Below the pieces are notes generated by a model. That model ran no database searches and was not told where the DNA came from. It saw nothing but the letters and a program-made list of their open reading frames with translations. From Syntrophales bacterium (lineage in GTDB: Bacteria > Desulfobacterota > Syntrophia > Syntrophales > UBA2210): DNA of 64,000 bases. Where the stretch lies: NCBI GenBank assembly GCA_023228425.1, contig JALOBE010000012.1, positions 1 through 64,000 on the forward strand. The letters are read 5' to 3'. Below are positions 16,090 to 25,257 of this stretch, one piece after another. Position 1 is the first letter of the stretch. Each line of letters starts with the position of its first letter. The translations under genes and the position numbers were made by a program.

Positions 16090-18681
16090 GTGAACGAAGA
16101 CAACCGCGACAGGGCTCCATCCTTTGCGTTTCCCCGTCGATTCACAGGCATCCTCTTCTGTCTTGTTGCCGTCCTGTCCATCGTTCTCCTGGCGCTCACC
16201 TGGGGAGCGCCGATTCTTGCCGAATCAGTGCTGATCCGCTACATGGAGCGAGCGGGGATAGAAAACCCCGAAGTGCGGGTGGAGTCCATTTCGCCGCGGG
16301 GTATCGTCATGAGCGGGCTGAAAGCGCAGAACGGACGCATCAGCCTCGATTTTCTGGCGATCCGTTTTTCTCCCTCAGGCCTCATGAAAGGCACCGTTGA
16401 CCGGATTCTGGCAAGCGGCCTCACCTGGCGGATAACGGTACGCGACGACGGTGCCGATGCGGCTTTTCCACCCTCCGGCAAAGGTCTTCCGTCGGCGGCA
16501 GGGCCTGTGGCCCTTCCGTTCGGCTTTCTCGAAATCACTTCATCAGCGGTCGTCATCGACTTCGGGGGATGGTCCCTGAATGTACCCTTTTCAGGCCGTC
16601 TTGAATCGCGCTCCCGGGACGGAATGATGATGACCGCCCTGTGCGAACCCCTGGGAATTCCTTTCACCATCCACGGCCGGGGCAATCTTGAAACGGGGGA
16701 GGCGCGTTTTGGAATCAGGGTCTCCAACCGGACCGGGAAAGCAGTGACCGTACCGCCGGCGGGTCAAAGCGGCCCTTCCCTGTCGGGCTTGCTGGACATC
16801 AGGGCTGACTGGCACCGGGAAGCCGGGTCGTCCGGACTGGGTACCGTCTCGGCCACCGCCCTGGTGAAAGGGCTGACACTCGATACGTCCGCTCTGCGGG
16901 TACGCCTGGACGAGGGATTCATCGCGGCCGGGTCTGACATCGATGAAAACCTGGCGCTCACAAATCTTGAAGGCGGAGTGAGCCTCGAGGGACTGCGCTT
17001 CATGGAATGGGAATTGCCCTTCCTCACCCTGACCCAGGATGGCGGCGGAACCCGCACACATCTTTCGGCGCGCCTTGAAAAACCTCTCCGGGCGGTGATC
17101 ACCGCCGAAAGCAACCATTCACCGCCGGCGAGCCTCCTGAATAAAAAGGCTCCCATGGGAGGGCACGTTGATTGGGTCCTCGAGGGGACGATACCCGAAG
17201 AACTGGTTCTTTTCCATTCAAACGGCATGGTTTCCACAGACGGCGACATTTCCTTTCATGCCCGGGGCGATATCCATTCGAAACCGGCTCCGTGGCCCCG
17301 GGTCGAGGTTGACATCACCACCACGGCGGTATCGAAAAACCCCCTCCGGTTGCGCATGGGTGACAAAAGCATTCATTTCGGCCAGGCCTCCCTGGAGGGC
17401 CGGGCGACCCTGGGAGGGGACGGTCTTGAGGGTTTCTCAGCCCTTATCGGCCTTGAGGGGGGAACGTTGGACATTCCGTCGATTCCTGTCCGAATAGGAG
17501 GTATTTCGCTGCGTGTTCCCCTCGCGATGGGAGAGGAACCTCCCCAGCCCGGACACTTTACACTCGGTCAGGTCAGCTTCGCCGGGATCGACCGGCCGGG
17601 CCCGGCGGGGCAGATCGCTCTGTACGACGGGAAACTGCGCCTGGATGGTTCCTGGCTCCTTCTTTCTCCTTCCCCCCTTATTTTCAGCACCGACCTTGCC
17701 GTGGAGGGAGGAACGCTCGCGGGAAGCTTTACGGGCAGCATGGACTGGTGCGACCTGCCCGATCAAAAAGACCTGTCCCATCTGGTACCGGGACTGGGCG
17801 ATGTGGACATCACGGGTCAGGTCCGTGGGGAATTCCTCCTGGACCTCCCGGACCCGCACGTGAAGCCCCGTCTGAAATTATCGCTGAGGAACCTGAATAT
17901 TCGCAGCCGTTCAAAGGATCTTACTGTGGAAGGCCTGGCCGGAACCGTGACATTCACAAGTCTGGACCCCTTGAACACACCAGGAAACCAGGTATGTACC
18001 GTCGACAGGCTGCGCCTCGGGGCCTTTGATCTGGAACAGGGTTCCCTTGCCTTCAGGGTCGAGAACCGTGACCGTCTTTTTCTTGAGCGATCTGCCTGGA
18101 ACATCCCGCAGGGCGGCTCCATCGCCCTGCGGGCGGCACGGGTCGATCTTGAAAGCAAGCGGTTAAATCTGGAGGTTCTGCTTGAAGACATCGACATCAT
18201 AGCCCTGCTCTCCCGACTGACGGAGGGAAAGGTTGCCGGAAGCGGCCTGATCTACGGAAGGCTTCCCCTGACCTATGAAAGGGGACGGCTCACATTCGAG
18301 CGGGGGTATGTTTATTCCGTACCCGGCACGGGGCGGGTGGGTATCCACGATGAGCAGTGGCTGCGGACAATCATGTTCCACATCAATGAGGCCATGGCCG
18401 GTCACCCCCATCTTTCCCTGGTTGCCCGGCGCATGGAAGAGGCGCTGAAGGACTTTGAGTACACCTATCTTACGATGGACCTCAAAAAGAAGGGGCAGGA
18501 AACGGCCGCGCGCATTGAGGTGCGGGGTAAAGGAATGACGGGCGATCCGCCCCAGGAAATCGGCAGTCTCGTTCTGAACGTAAATGATCTTGACGAGATT
18601 ATCAACAGGGTCCTCGGTTTTACCCTGAGCAGCCGGGAATCAGTCGACCGGACACTGGAAGAATTGCTTGACTTTCGATAA
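16090..18681 (+). CDS. ydbH: YdbH-like intermembrane phospholipid transport protein (AsmA-like)
   Basis: Large, mostly beta-stranded envelope protein, about 863 residues from the start used here (E. coli YdbH is 879). YdbH is one of the redundant AsmA-like proteins (TamB, YhdP, YdbH) thought to carry phospholipids to the outer membrane. It has one N-terminal transmembrane anchor (about 20-45) in a run of I, L and V. A long periplasmic stretch follows, with repeating GxLxxxG-type strands and a C-terminal helix (DEIINRVLGFTLSSRESVDRTLEELL). It is followed by ynbE- and ydbL-like genes, as in E. coli, which supports the call. I prefer a GTG at 16090 with GGAG 6 nt upstream; an ATG at 16066 is the alternative. 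Confidence 0.8.
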   Translation: MNEDNRDRAPSFAFPRRFTGILFCLVAVLSIVLLALTWGAPILAESVLIRYMERAGIENPEVRVESISPRGIVMSGLKAQNGRISLDFLAIRFSPSGLMKGTVDRILASGLTWRITVRDDGADAAFPPSGKGLPSAAGPVALPFGFLEITSSAVVIDFGGWSLNVPFSGRLESRSRDGMMMTALCEPLGIPFTIHGRGNLETGEARFGIRVSNRTGKAVTVPPAGQSGPSLSGLLDIRADWHREAGSSGLGTVSATALVKGLTLDTSALRVRLDEGFIAAGSDIDENLALTNLEGGVSLEGLRFMEWELPFLTLTQDGGGTRTHLSARLEKPLRAVITAESNHSPPASLLNKKAPMGGHVDWVLEGTIPEELVLFHSNGMVSTDGDISFHARGDIHSKPAPWPRVEVDITTTAVSKNPLRLRMGDKSIHFGQASLEGRATLGGDGLEGFSALIGLEGGTLDIPSIPVRIGGISLRVPLAMGEEPPQPGHFTLGQVSFAGIDRPGPAGQIALYDGKLRLDGSWLLLSPSPLIFSTDLAVEGGTLAGSFTGSMDWCDLPDQKDLSHLVPGLGDVDITGQVRGEFLLDLPDPHVKPRLKLSLRNLNIRSRSKDLTVEGLAGTVTFTSLDPLNTPGNQVCTVDRLRLGAFDLEQGSLAFRVENRDRLFLERSAWNIPQGGSIALRAARVDLESKRLNLEVLLEDIDIIALLSRLTEGKVAGSGLIYGRLPLTYERGRLTFERGYVYSVPGTGRVGIHDEQWLRTIMFHINEAMAGHPHLSLVARRMEEALKDFEYTYLTMDLKKKGQETAARIEVRGKGMTGDPPQEIGSLVLNVNDLDEIINRVLGFTLSSRESVDRTLEELLDFR

Positions 18682-18751
18682 AAGGGCGAAATAATGAAGC
18701 CTGACCAGGTTGGGCAGACCAACATCAACCACCTTCACTACAGGAGAGGCA

Positions 18752-18979
18752 ATGAGGATAATCCCGGCACTGCTGATAGCGGCAATGGCCTTGGCGCCAT
18801 TGGCCTGCACGAGGCATCACGTAACGGCTGACACCACCCACCGCGTTGAAATCGCCCCTATTTTTGTCACCGTGGACATTAATCTCAAGGTGCAGCGGGC
18901 CCTTGATGAAGCCCTCAGTTTTCAGGGCGGACTGGATGATATTTTTACCCGGGAAGAACTTGAAATGCTGAAACAATGA
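18752..18979 (+). CDS. ynbE: YnbE-family lipoprotein
   Basis: 75-residue lipoprotein: a short signal ends in LAC (C19), followed by a small mature part with the V-E-I-A-P-I-F-V-T-V-D-I-N-L-K-V strand typical of YnbE. E. coli YnbE (61 residues) works with YdbH and is thought to sit in the outer membrane and extend the YdbH bridge. The longer C-terminus here (LDEALSFQGGLDDIFTREELEM) is acidic. The ATG at 18752 has a strong AGGAG box; an ATG at 18710 is rejected because it precedes the signal. Confidence 0.82.
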   Translation: MRIIPALLIAAMALAPLACTRHHVTADTTHRVEIAPIFVTVDINLKVQRALDEALSFQGGLDDIFTREELEMLKQ

Positions 18980-19017
18980 CAATTGTTTAACGTTAAGACA
19001 CGAAAGGTATGTCCCGA

Positions 19018-19413
19018 ATGAAAAGAATTGTGCTTCTCACCCTGTTGTTTGTCTTGGCCCTCATGGTATCCCTGGTGCCGGCCCCGCAGGCCCAAAACAG
19101 GGACAGCATCGTCAATTCCATGAAAGGTAGATACCCCGCGTTGCTGGAGGCCAAAAACAATGGTTTTATCGGTGAGGCCTGGAACGGTCTCGTCGGCGTG
19201 GTCAACCCCGCTGCCCCGGCCGGCGCAAAGGCCGCCGCCGAGGGAGAAAACAGTGACCGCGTAGCTCTCTTCCGCATCATTGCCGCGGAGACATCGACTC
19301 CGCTCGAGGAAGTAGCCCTGCAGAATCGCATACGGATGTACCGCCTGGCCGAAGACAACCACTTTCTGCAGGATCAGAACCGCCAGTGGGTGCAAAAGAA
19401 AGACCTCAAATAG
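19018..19413 (+). CDS. ydbL: YdbL-family (DUF1318) exported protein
   Basis: 131 residues: a signal peptide (about 1-27, ending P-Q-A-Q), then a small periplasmic domain. GFIGEAWNGLVGVV corresponds to the GxVGExxxGYL segment of the family, and the C-terminal NRQWVQKKD matches the usual G-x-W-x-x-K ending. It is the third gene of a ydbH-ynbE-ydbL operon; in E. coli YdbL modulates the YdbH-YnbE pair. The ATG at 19018 has a better-placed AAAGG box than the in-frame ATG at 19009. Confidence 0.8.
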   Translation: MKRIVLLTLLFVLALMVSLVPAPQAQNRDSIVNSMKGRYPALLEAKNNGFIGEAWNGLVGVVNPAAPAGAKAAAEGENSDRVALFRIIAAETSTPLEEVALQNRIRMYRLAEDNHFLQDQNRQWVQKKDLK

Positions 19414-19751
19414 GCCCGGCCGTTTAGCCTCTCAAATCACCGGCCCGAAAAGGCTTGCGGCCTGAGCTTGTCCGGGGACGCCTCCGGAAGGACTTTCCCT
19501 GCGAAAAGCATTTTTCTCCTCTTCCCCCGGAGACCGGAAGGCTCTCTTCGGATTCCCGAAGGCGGGAACCCCGTTCTCCCGATAGAGACGCGGCATCTTC
19601 CCGACTCCTGCTTGTTCACCCCCTGTCCGGTCACCTTGTACTCCGCCGTCGGCCCGGTTGAAATATCCATTTTCGGCATTTTAATTGACAAACATCCGGG
19701 ACAAGGGTTAGGAATCCACGCTATGACACGGTATGAAAAACCGACAGAGAG
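19414..19751. other. Intergenic region upstream of mtaB
   Basis: 338 nt with no convincing gene. A TTGACA lies at 19685-19690, with only a weak -10 (TAGGAA near 19709) 18 nt later; this may be the promoter of the mtaB-rnc-era-der unit. Short ORFs here on either strand lack ribosome binding sites and family features. No hairpin with a T-run was found after ydbL. Confidence 0.4.
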
Positions 19752-21074
19752 ATGGGACGCGTAATGAGAATCGCCCTGGCAACCCTGGGCTGCAAGGTCA
19801 ATCACTATGAATCGGCGGGAATAGCCGAAAAACTGTCAGGATCAGGCCACGAAATCGTTCCCTTTACGGGTCAGGCGGACATCTACATCGTCAATACCTG
19901 TTCGGTGACACAGAAAACGGATTACCAGTCGCGGCAACTCGTTCGACGGGCCCACCGTCTCAATCCGTCGGCCTCTATCGTGGTGACGGGCTGTTATGCC
20001 CAGGTCGCCCCGGAAACCTTCAGGGGGCTTGACGGCGTGACCCTCGTGGCGGGAACGGCCATGAAAGACGCCCTTCCGTCGCTGCTCACGTCCGAACGAT
20101 TGCCGGCGGGAACGATCGTTGTAACGGACATGAAGGACCACCAGCCTTTCTCATGTCTTCCGCTGTCGCGGATTCCAGGCCAGACCAGGGGCTACGTCAA
20201 GATTCAGGACGGTTGCAATGCCGACTGCAGCTACTGTATCATTCCCAGGGCGCGTGGCCCCAGCAGGAGCAGGAAGGAAACCGGCGTTATCGAAGAAATC
20301 AGGCGTTTTGTCGACTCGGGCTACCGGGAGATCGTTCTCACGGGCATACACCTCGGTCATTACGGTCATGACCTGGCGGAAGCGACGACCCTGGCGAGAC
20401 TGGTGCGCCGCATCGAAAATGAAACATCGATTGAAAGAATCCGTCTCAGTTCAATAGAACCGAAGGATGTAACAAACGATCTTCTGGCGCTTTTTCGCCG
20501 TTCCAGCCGCCTCTGCCGGCACCTTCACATTCCCCTCCAGAGCGGTCACGACCGCATCCTGTCACTGATGAGCCGGAACTACACTACGGCAGACTACAGG
20601 GATCTCCTTTCGAAGATTTTCGACGCTTCTCCCGAAGCGGCCGTGGGCATTGATATAATGACAGGATTCCCCGGCGAAGGAGAGAAGGAGTTTGAGGCCA
20701 CCCTCGAGTTTGTCGCATCCCTGCCTGCCGCCTATTTTCACGTATTCCCCTGGTCGTCGCGGCCGGGGACGAAAGCGGCCGGAATGGGGAGCCACCTGAA
20801 GGAATCCGTCAAGAAAGAACGCGCTCGTATTCTGCGTGAACTGGGACTGAAAAAAAGAGAGGAGTACGGGCGGCGTTTCCTGGGCAGGGAGGTTTCCGTT
20901 CTCGTGGAGAGTGGACGTCATGACGGAACAGGCCTGCTGCGAGGGTTTTCCGACACCTATATACCGGTTCTTGTGATGGATGGTACATCATCGATAATCA
21001 ATACTATCGTCATGGTAACTCTGGAGTCCCAACGGGGAACCATGCTCACGGGAAGGGTGGCCCGTCATGCCTGA
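19752..21074 (+). CDS. mtaB: tRNA t6A37 methylthiotransferase MtaB
   Basis: Radical-SAM methylthiotransferase that turns t6A37 into ms2t6A37 in tRNAs. The 440-residue product has an N-terminal UPF0004 domain with cluster cysteines C14, C50 and C81, a radical-SAM domain with C155, C159 and C162 (CxxxCxxC), and a C-terminal TRAM-like domain (LGREVSVLVESG). The TLGCKVNHYES start is typical of MtaB rather than MiaB or RimO. The ATG at 19764 is an equally good start. It overlaps rnc by 8 nt. Confidence 0.92.
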   Translation: MGRVMRIALATLGCKVNHYESAGIAEKLSGSGHEIVPFTGQADIYIVNTCSVTQKTDYQSRQLVRRAHRLNPSASIVVTGCYAQVAPETFRGLDGVTLVAGTAMKDALPSLLTSERLPAGTIVVTDMKDHQPFSCLPLSRIPGQTRGYVKIQDGCNADCSYCIIPRARGPSRSRKETGVIEEIRRFVDSGYREIVLTGIHLGHYGHDLAEATTLARLVRRIENETSIERIRLSSIEPKDVTNDLLALFRRSSRLCRHLHIPLQSGHDRILSLMSRNYTTADYRDLLSKIFDASPEAAVGIDIMTGFPGEGEKEFEATLEFVASLPAAYFHVFPWSSRPGTKAAGMGSHLKESVKKERARILRELGLKKREEYGRRFLGREVSVLVESGRHDGTGLLRGFSDTYIPVLVMDGTSSIINTIVMVTLESQRGTMLTGRVARHA

Positions 21075-21795
21075 AGTGCCTAAAGAGCCCCTGACCGTTC
21101 TGGAACGGTGCATCGGCTACAGGTTCAGGGACATCTCTCTCCTGAAAAGCGCTCTGACTCACCGCTCCTATGTCAATGAGAACCAGGGCTCCGGACGTAT
21201 TGATGACAATGAGCGTCAGGAATTCCTGGGCGACGCCGTGCTGCAGCTCGCAGTCAGCGAACTGCTCTACAGCCGTTTCCCAAACTTCAGCGAAGGCATG
21301 CTGACAAAGGTTCGGGCATCCCTGGTAACCGATCAGGCACTGTCACGGCTGGCTGTCTCTTACGGAATCGGTGATTTTCTTCTGCTGGGCCGGGGAGAGG
21401 AGGCCTCCGGCGGACGGGAAAAGGAATCCCTCCTGGCGAACGCCCTGGAAGCTGTTATGGCCGCGATCTTTGGTGACGGCGGTTACGAAGCCGCTCAAAA
21501 GTTCATTAAGAAGACCTTTGAACCCCTGCTGGACGACCTGGAAAACGAGAGGCTTTACCACGACTACAAGTCCCGCCTTCAGGAACTGTCCCACGAATTG
21601 TTTCAATCCATACCATCCTACCGGATCCGCGGAACCCGGGGACCGGACCACGACAAAACCTTTGAGGTGGAAGTAGACATCGAGAGGACTGTCAGGGCCG
21701 CCGGCTCCGGAAAGAGCAAGAAAGAGGCCGAACAGCAGGCCGCCCGTCGGGCTCTCGACGTTATCCTGGCGCGGAACGATGGTGAATCACCATGA
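21067..21795 (+). CDS. rnc: Ribonuclease III
   Basis: Double-strand-specific endoribonuclease that processes rRNA and regulatory duplexes. The 242-residue product has the catalytic signature RQEFLGDAVLQLAVSELLY, the second acidic set near ANALEAVMAAIFGDGG, and a C-terminal dsRNA-binding domain starting DYKSRLQELSHE and ending SKKEAEQQAARRAL. It overlaps mtaB upstream by 8 nt and the radical SAM gene downstream by 4 nt (ATGA), a tightly coupled unit ending in era and der. Confidence 0.97.
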   Translation: MPEVPKEPLTVLERCIGYRFRDISLLKSALTHRSYVNENQGSGRIDDNERQEFLGDAVLQLAVSELLYSRFPNFSEGMLTKVRASLVTDQALSRLAVSYGIGDFLLLGRGEEASGGREKESLLANALEAVMAAIFGDGGYEAAQKFIKKTFEPLLDDLENERLYHDYKSRLQELSHELFQSIPSYRIRGTRGPDHDKTFEVEVDIERTVRAAGSGKSKKEAEQQAARRALDVILARNDGESP

Positions 21796-22883
21796 AACGC
21801 CTCATCATTCCAATTTTCATCATGAATCGCGGCTGTCCAAACCGGTGTATTTTCTGCAATGAGAGCATCACCGCCGGAAATTATACGCCGGACATCACCG
21901 TCGACTCCTTTACACGGACCGTGGAGGCCTGTCTTGCAACGGCAAAAGACCGCTACCAGAAAAGACAGATCGCCTTCTACGGGGGCAATTTTACCGGTCT
22001 TGGCCGGGATGAGCAGGAAGAACTGCTGGGTTTCACCCTCCCCTACATTGAAACAGGAAAGATTCATTCGTTGCGCCTGTCCACGCGGCCCGACCACCTG
22101 GATAACGGCACCCTGCGGTATCTTTTTTCCCGGCAGGTACGAACCATTGAAGTCGGCGTGCAATCTTTCGACGACGAGGTTCTTGCGCGATCGAACCGCG
22201 GCCATACCGGCGAGGACGCCCGACGGGCCGTGGGACTTCTCGCGCGGGAGGGATTTGAGACAGGTGTCCATCTGATGGCAGGTCTTCCCGGAGACACGGC
22301 GGAAGGTTTCATCCGGACCGTTGAACAAACCATTGACCTGTCTCCCCGGACGGTCCGGATCCACCCCACCATCGTCTTCCGGGATACCGCCCTGGCCCGT
22401 CTTTACGGGGAGGGTCGGTATCGGCCGCTATCGCTCGATGAGGCCGTCAATCTCTGTGCTGTCGCCCTGGCGCGCTTCACCGCCGCCCGGATTCCCGTCA
22501 TCCGGATCGGTCTCCAGGTAACTGAAGAAATGCTTCAGGAAAATGCTGTCCTCGCCGGTCCCTTTCACCCCTCCCTGCGCTCGCTGGTAGACGCGACTGT
22601 CTTCAAGAATCTTGCCCTCCTGCTCCTCAACCGGGTTCCGTCGAAGGCGGGCGAGCTTCGATTCTTCCTGTCGCCGTCGGACACTTCGCGGTTTCGGGGA
22701 CCGCGCAACAGCACCGTTGATTATCTCAATCATCACCTGGGAAGGTCCCGTCTGTCGATTCTCGAGGACAACCACCTTGCCCCGGGCAGTCTGAGGCTGG
22801 TCGCCGGAACCTTCAACGAGACCCTTTCCGTCGCCTCCCGCGGTGATGAGCTTGCCGAAATGATTCAACAATCGATTTGCTGA
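21792..22883 (+). CDS. Elp3-like radical SAM protein, function unknown
   Basis: 363 residues with the radical-SAM cluster motif C15, C19, C22 (CxxxCxxC) at the very N-terminus. The Elp3/HemN-type barrel features are STRPDHLD, EVGVQSFDDEVLARSNRGH and GVHLMAGLPGDT. It resembles the radical-SAM half of Elp3 but has no acetyltransferase domain; the C-terminal 100 residues (about 255-363) are not one I recognise. Its place between rnc and era, with an ATGA overlap on rnc, suggests RNA modification or maturation, but this is inference only. Confidence 0.78.
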   Translation: MKRLIIPIFIMNRGCPNRCIFCNESITAGNYTPDITVDSFTRTVEACLATAKDRYQKRQIAFYGGNFTGLGRDEQEELLGFTLPYIETGKIHSLRLSTRPDHLDNGTLRYLFSRQVRTIEVGVQSFDDEVLARSNRGHTGEDARRAVGLLAREGFETGVHLMAGLPGDTAEGFIRTVEQTIDLSPRTVRIHPTIVFRDTALARLYGEGRYRPLSLDEAVNLCAVALARFTAARIPVIRIGLQVTEEMLQENAVLAGPFHPSLRSLVDATVFKNLALLLLNRVPSKAGELRFFLSPSDTSRFRGPRNSTVDYLNHHLGRSRLSILEDNHLAPGSLRLVAGTFNETLSVASRGDELAEMIQQSIC

Positions 22884-22901
22884 TGTCAAAACAGGCATAT
22901 T

Positions 22902-22917
22902 CTGATAGGACTATCAG
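22902..22917. repeat. Perfect palindrome upstream of era
   Basis: CTGATAG (22902-22908) and CTATCAG (22911-22917) are reverse complements around a 2-nt centre. The site is 45 nt before the era start, in the only intergenic gap of the mtaB-der run. A GC-rich hairpin (about 22921-22939) follows. This could be a protein-binding site; the short spacer makes an RNA hairpin unlikely. Confidence 0.35.
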
Positions 22918-22961
22918 TCGACGGGGCGCCATGAGCGCTCCGCGGGTACAGGAGGCTGTCC

Positions 22962-23843
22962 TTGTTTAAATCAGGATTTGTGGCTATCGCGGGACGTCCG
23001 AACGTGGGAAAGTCAACGTTGCTCAACACGATAATCGGAGAGAGAATCGCCATTACCTCCCGCAAACCCCAGACAACGAGAAACCGGATCACGGGAATAA
23101 AAAACGCCCCCGAGGGTCAGTGCGTCTTCATAGACACGCCGGGCATACACCGGGCAAAAACGCCCTTGGGGCGATCCCTGGTATCCACGGCGTTAAAGGT
23201 TCTTACAGGGGTTGACATCATTCTCTTTATGGTCGAGACGGCACGGAGGACCTCCCCGGACGACAGCCTTGTCCTCGAGGCTCTTTCGGATACTTCGACA
23301 CCGGTCTTTCTGATCATAAACAAGATAGACCGGATTGCCGGGGAAGACCTCCTTCCCTTAATCGACCGTATGAAAAATCTCCATCCCTTTGAAACCATCA
23401 TACCCCTTTCGGCAGTGACGGGATGCAACGTGGACACTCTGCTTTTGGAGCTCTGGAAGCATCTTCCCGAGGGGCCGCCCTTTTTCCCTGAAGATATGAT
23501 GACTGATCTGTCCGAGCGGTTTTTCGCCTCGGAGATGATCAGGGAACAGATCACGCTGAACACCCACCAGGAGCTGCCCTATACCACGGCGGTGGTGATC
23601 GACACCTTCAAGGACGATGAAGAAAAGAATCTGATACGCATCCAGGCTACCGTTCTGGTGGCGAAACAGTCCCAGAAGGGCATTCTCATCGGGAAAAAAG
23701 GCGGTATGCTCAAAAAGATAGGAACGGGAGCACGCCTGGCCATGGAACGGTTCTTCGGGTCCAGGGTGTTCCTGGAACTTTTCGTCAAGGTCAAGAAAGA
23801 CTGGCATGAAAGCTCCTCCATGCTGCGGGAGCTGGGATACTGA
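22962..23843 (+). CDS. era: GTPase Era (TTG start)
   Basis: Essential GTPase that binds 16S rRNA and helps assemble the 30S subunit. The 293-residue product has the P-loop GRPNVGKSTL (about 11-20), the G2/G3 region with DTPGIH, NKIDR for G4, and a C-terminal KH domain (about 215-290) with VLVAKQSQKGILIGKKG. The start codon is TTG at 22962, set by a perfect AGGAGG (22950-22955) 6 nt upstream; no suitable ATG exists. It ends one base before the der start. Confidence 0.96.
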   Translation: MFKSGFVAIAGRPNVGKSTLLNTIIGERIAITSRKPQTTRNRITGIKNAPEGQCVFIDTPGIHRAKTPLGRSLVSTALKVLTGVDIILFMVETARRTSPDDSLVLEALSDTSTPVFLIINKIDRIAGEDLLPLIDRMKNLHPFETIIPLSAVTGCNVDTLLLELWKHLPEGPPFFPEDMMTDLSERFFASEMIREQITLNTHQELPYTTAVVIDTFKDDEEKNLIRIQATVLVAKQSQKGILIGKKGGMLKKIGTGARLAMERFFGSRVFLELFVKVKKDWHESSSMLRELGY

Positions 23844-23844
23844 T

Positions 23845-25176
23845 ATGACAACACCTGTCGTCGCAATTATCGGAAGACCCAACGTGGGCAAGTCCACGCT
23901 CTTCAACCGCCTTTCAGAGACCAAAAGGGCTATTGTCATTGACCGGCCCGGTGCCACGAGAGACCGCAACTACGGTGATTCCTCCTGGAACGGAAAGCCC
24001 TTCCGTGTCGTCGATACAGGAGGCTTCGAGCCCCTGGCACGGAACGGGCTGTTGACCCGGATGAGAGAGCAGACGACCCGGGCCGTCGACGAAGCACAGG
24101 CGATTATATTTCTTATGGACGGCATGGACGGCATGACACCGTCGGACGAAGAGATAGCCGCCTTGCTCCGGAAGACCGAAAAACCTGTTTTTTTCGTGGT
24201 CAACAAAATTGATGGACCGAAGCACGAAGCGCGGTCGTTCGATTTCTACCGTCTCGGCGTGGAACCGATCTACTCCATATCGGCCCAGCATGGCCTCGGC
24301 GTGGGTGATCTCATGGATGACGTCGCAGCAGCCCTGCCCCGGTCCGAACGGATTGTGACTCCCGAATACCACCGGATCCGCATCGCCGTTACCGGGCGGC
24401 CGAACGTGGGCAAGTCATCCCTGGTCAACGCCCTTCTCGGCTATGAACGCGTCATCGTGAACGCCACACCGGGAACGACACGGGACACCATCGACACTGA
24501 CTTTGACCTGGGAGACAGGAAATATACCCTCATAGACACGGCGGGTGTCAGGAAAAAGAGCAGGGTGAGCCGAAAGCTCGAAACCGCCATGGTACAGGAA
24601 GTGATAAAAACACTGAACCGTTGTGACCTGGCGCTGATTCTTGTCGATGCCGCAGAAGGCGTGACGGACCAGGACGTCAAGATTGCGGGACTGGCCTACG
24701 AGCGGGGGGTTGCCTCCATGGTCGTCATCAACAAGTGGGATCTGGTTGAGAAAGACAATTCCACACTGGGCACCTACATAACCATGATAAGGGACAACTT
24801 TAAGTATTTAAGTTTCGCCCCCATACTCACCCTGTCGGCCCTGACGGGTCAGCGGGTACCGAGGATATTCCCCATGATTGACACCGTGTACGAACAGTAC
24901 ACGAAGCGGGTCCCCACGGCCCTGCTGAACAGGGCATTGGCCGGGATCACGCGCCGGATGCCTCCGCCGAGGCATCGCGGAAAGGCAAACTCGATTGTCT
25001 ATGCCGCCCAGACATCCATCAAGCCTCCGACCTTCGTGATTTTCACGCGGGAGCCGGCGGCCATACACTTTTCCTACGAACGATACCTGGCAAACCGCCT
25101 TCGTGAGGAGTTCGGTTTTGACAAGGTTCCCCTGAAGCTTCAGTTCCGCAGAAAATCCAGGGGGGCCGTCTCATAG
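23845..25176 (+). CDS. der: GTPase Der (EngA)
   Basis: Tandem-domain GTPase needed for assembly of the 50S subunit. 443 residues: two G domains, each with its own P-loop (GRPNVGKSTL near residue 10 and GRPNVGKSSL near 185) and NKID or NKWD motif, then a C-terminal KH-like domain (about 350-443). The second domain has DTAGVRKKSRV, typical of Der. The ATG at 23845 follows the era stop directly. A weak GC hairpin after the stop lacks a T-run. Confidence 0.97.
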   Translation: MTTPVVAIIGRPNVGKSTLFNRLSETKRAIVIDRPGATRDRNYGDSSWNGKPFRVVDTGGFEPLARNGLLTRMREQTTRAVDEAQAIIFLMDGMDGMTPSDEEIAALLRKTEKPVFFVVNKIDGPKHEARSFDFYRLGVEPIYSISAQHGLGVGDLMDDVAAALPRSERIVTPEYHRIRIAVTGRPNVGKSSLVNALLGYERVIVNATPGTTRDTIDTDFDLGDRKYTLIDTAGVRKKSRVSRKLETAMVQEVIKTLNRCDLALILVDAAEGVTDQDVKIAGLAYERGVASMVVINKWDLVEKDNSTLGTYITMIRDNFKYLSFAPILTLSALTGQRVPRIFPMIDTVYEQYTKRVPTALLNRALAGITRRMPPPRHRGKANSIVYAAQTSIKPPTFVIFTREPAAIHFSYERYLANRLREEFGFDKVPLKLQFRRKSRGAVS

Positions 25177-25257
25177 CCCGGGATGCACCCGGGGCGCCCG
25201 GTCCGGGGTAGTTCGGGAGTACCGCGGGCACACCACACGACCGTGACGAGACAACCC

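Noticed and set aside
25177..25257. Hairpin CCCGGG/CCCGGG after der as a terminator
   Set aside because: Short self-complementary stem with no T-run; not supported as a terminator.
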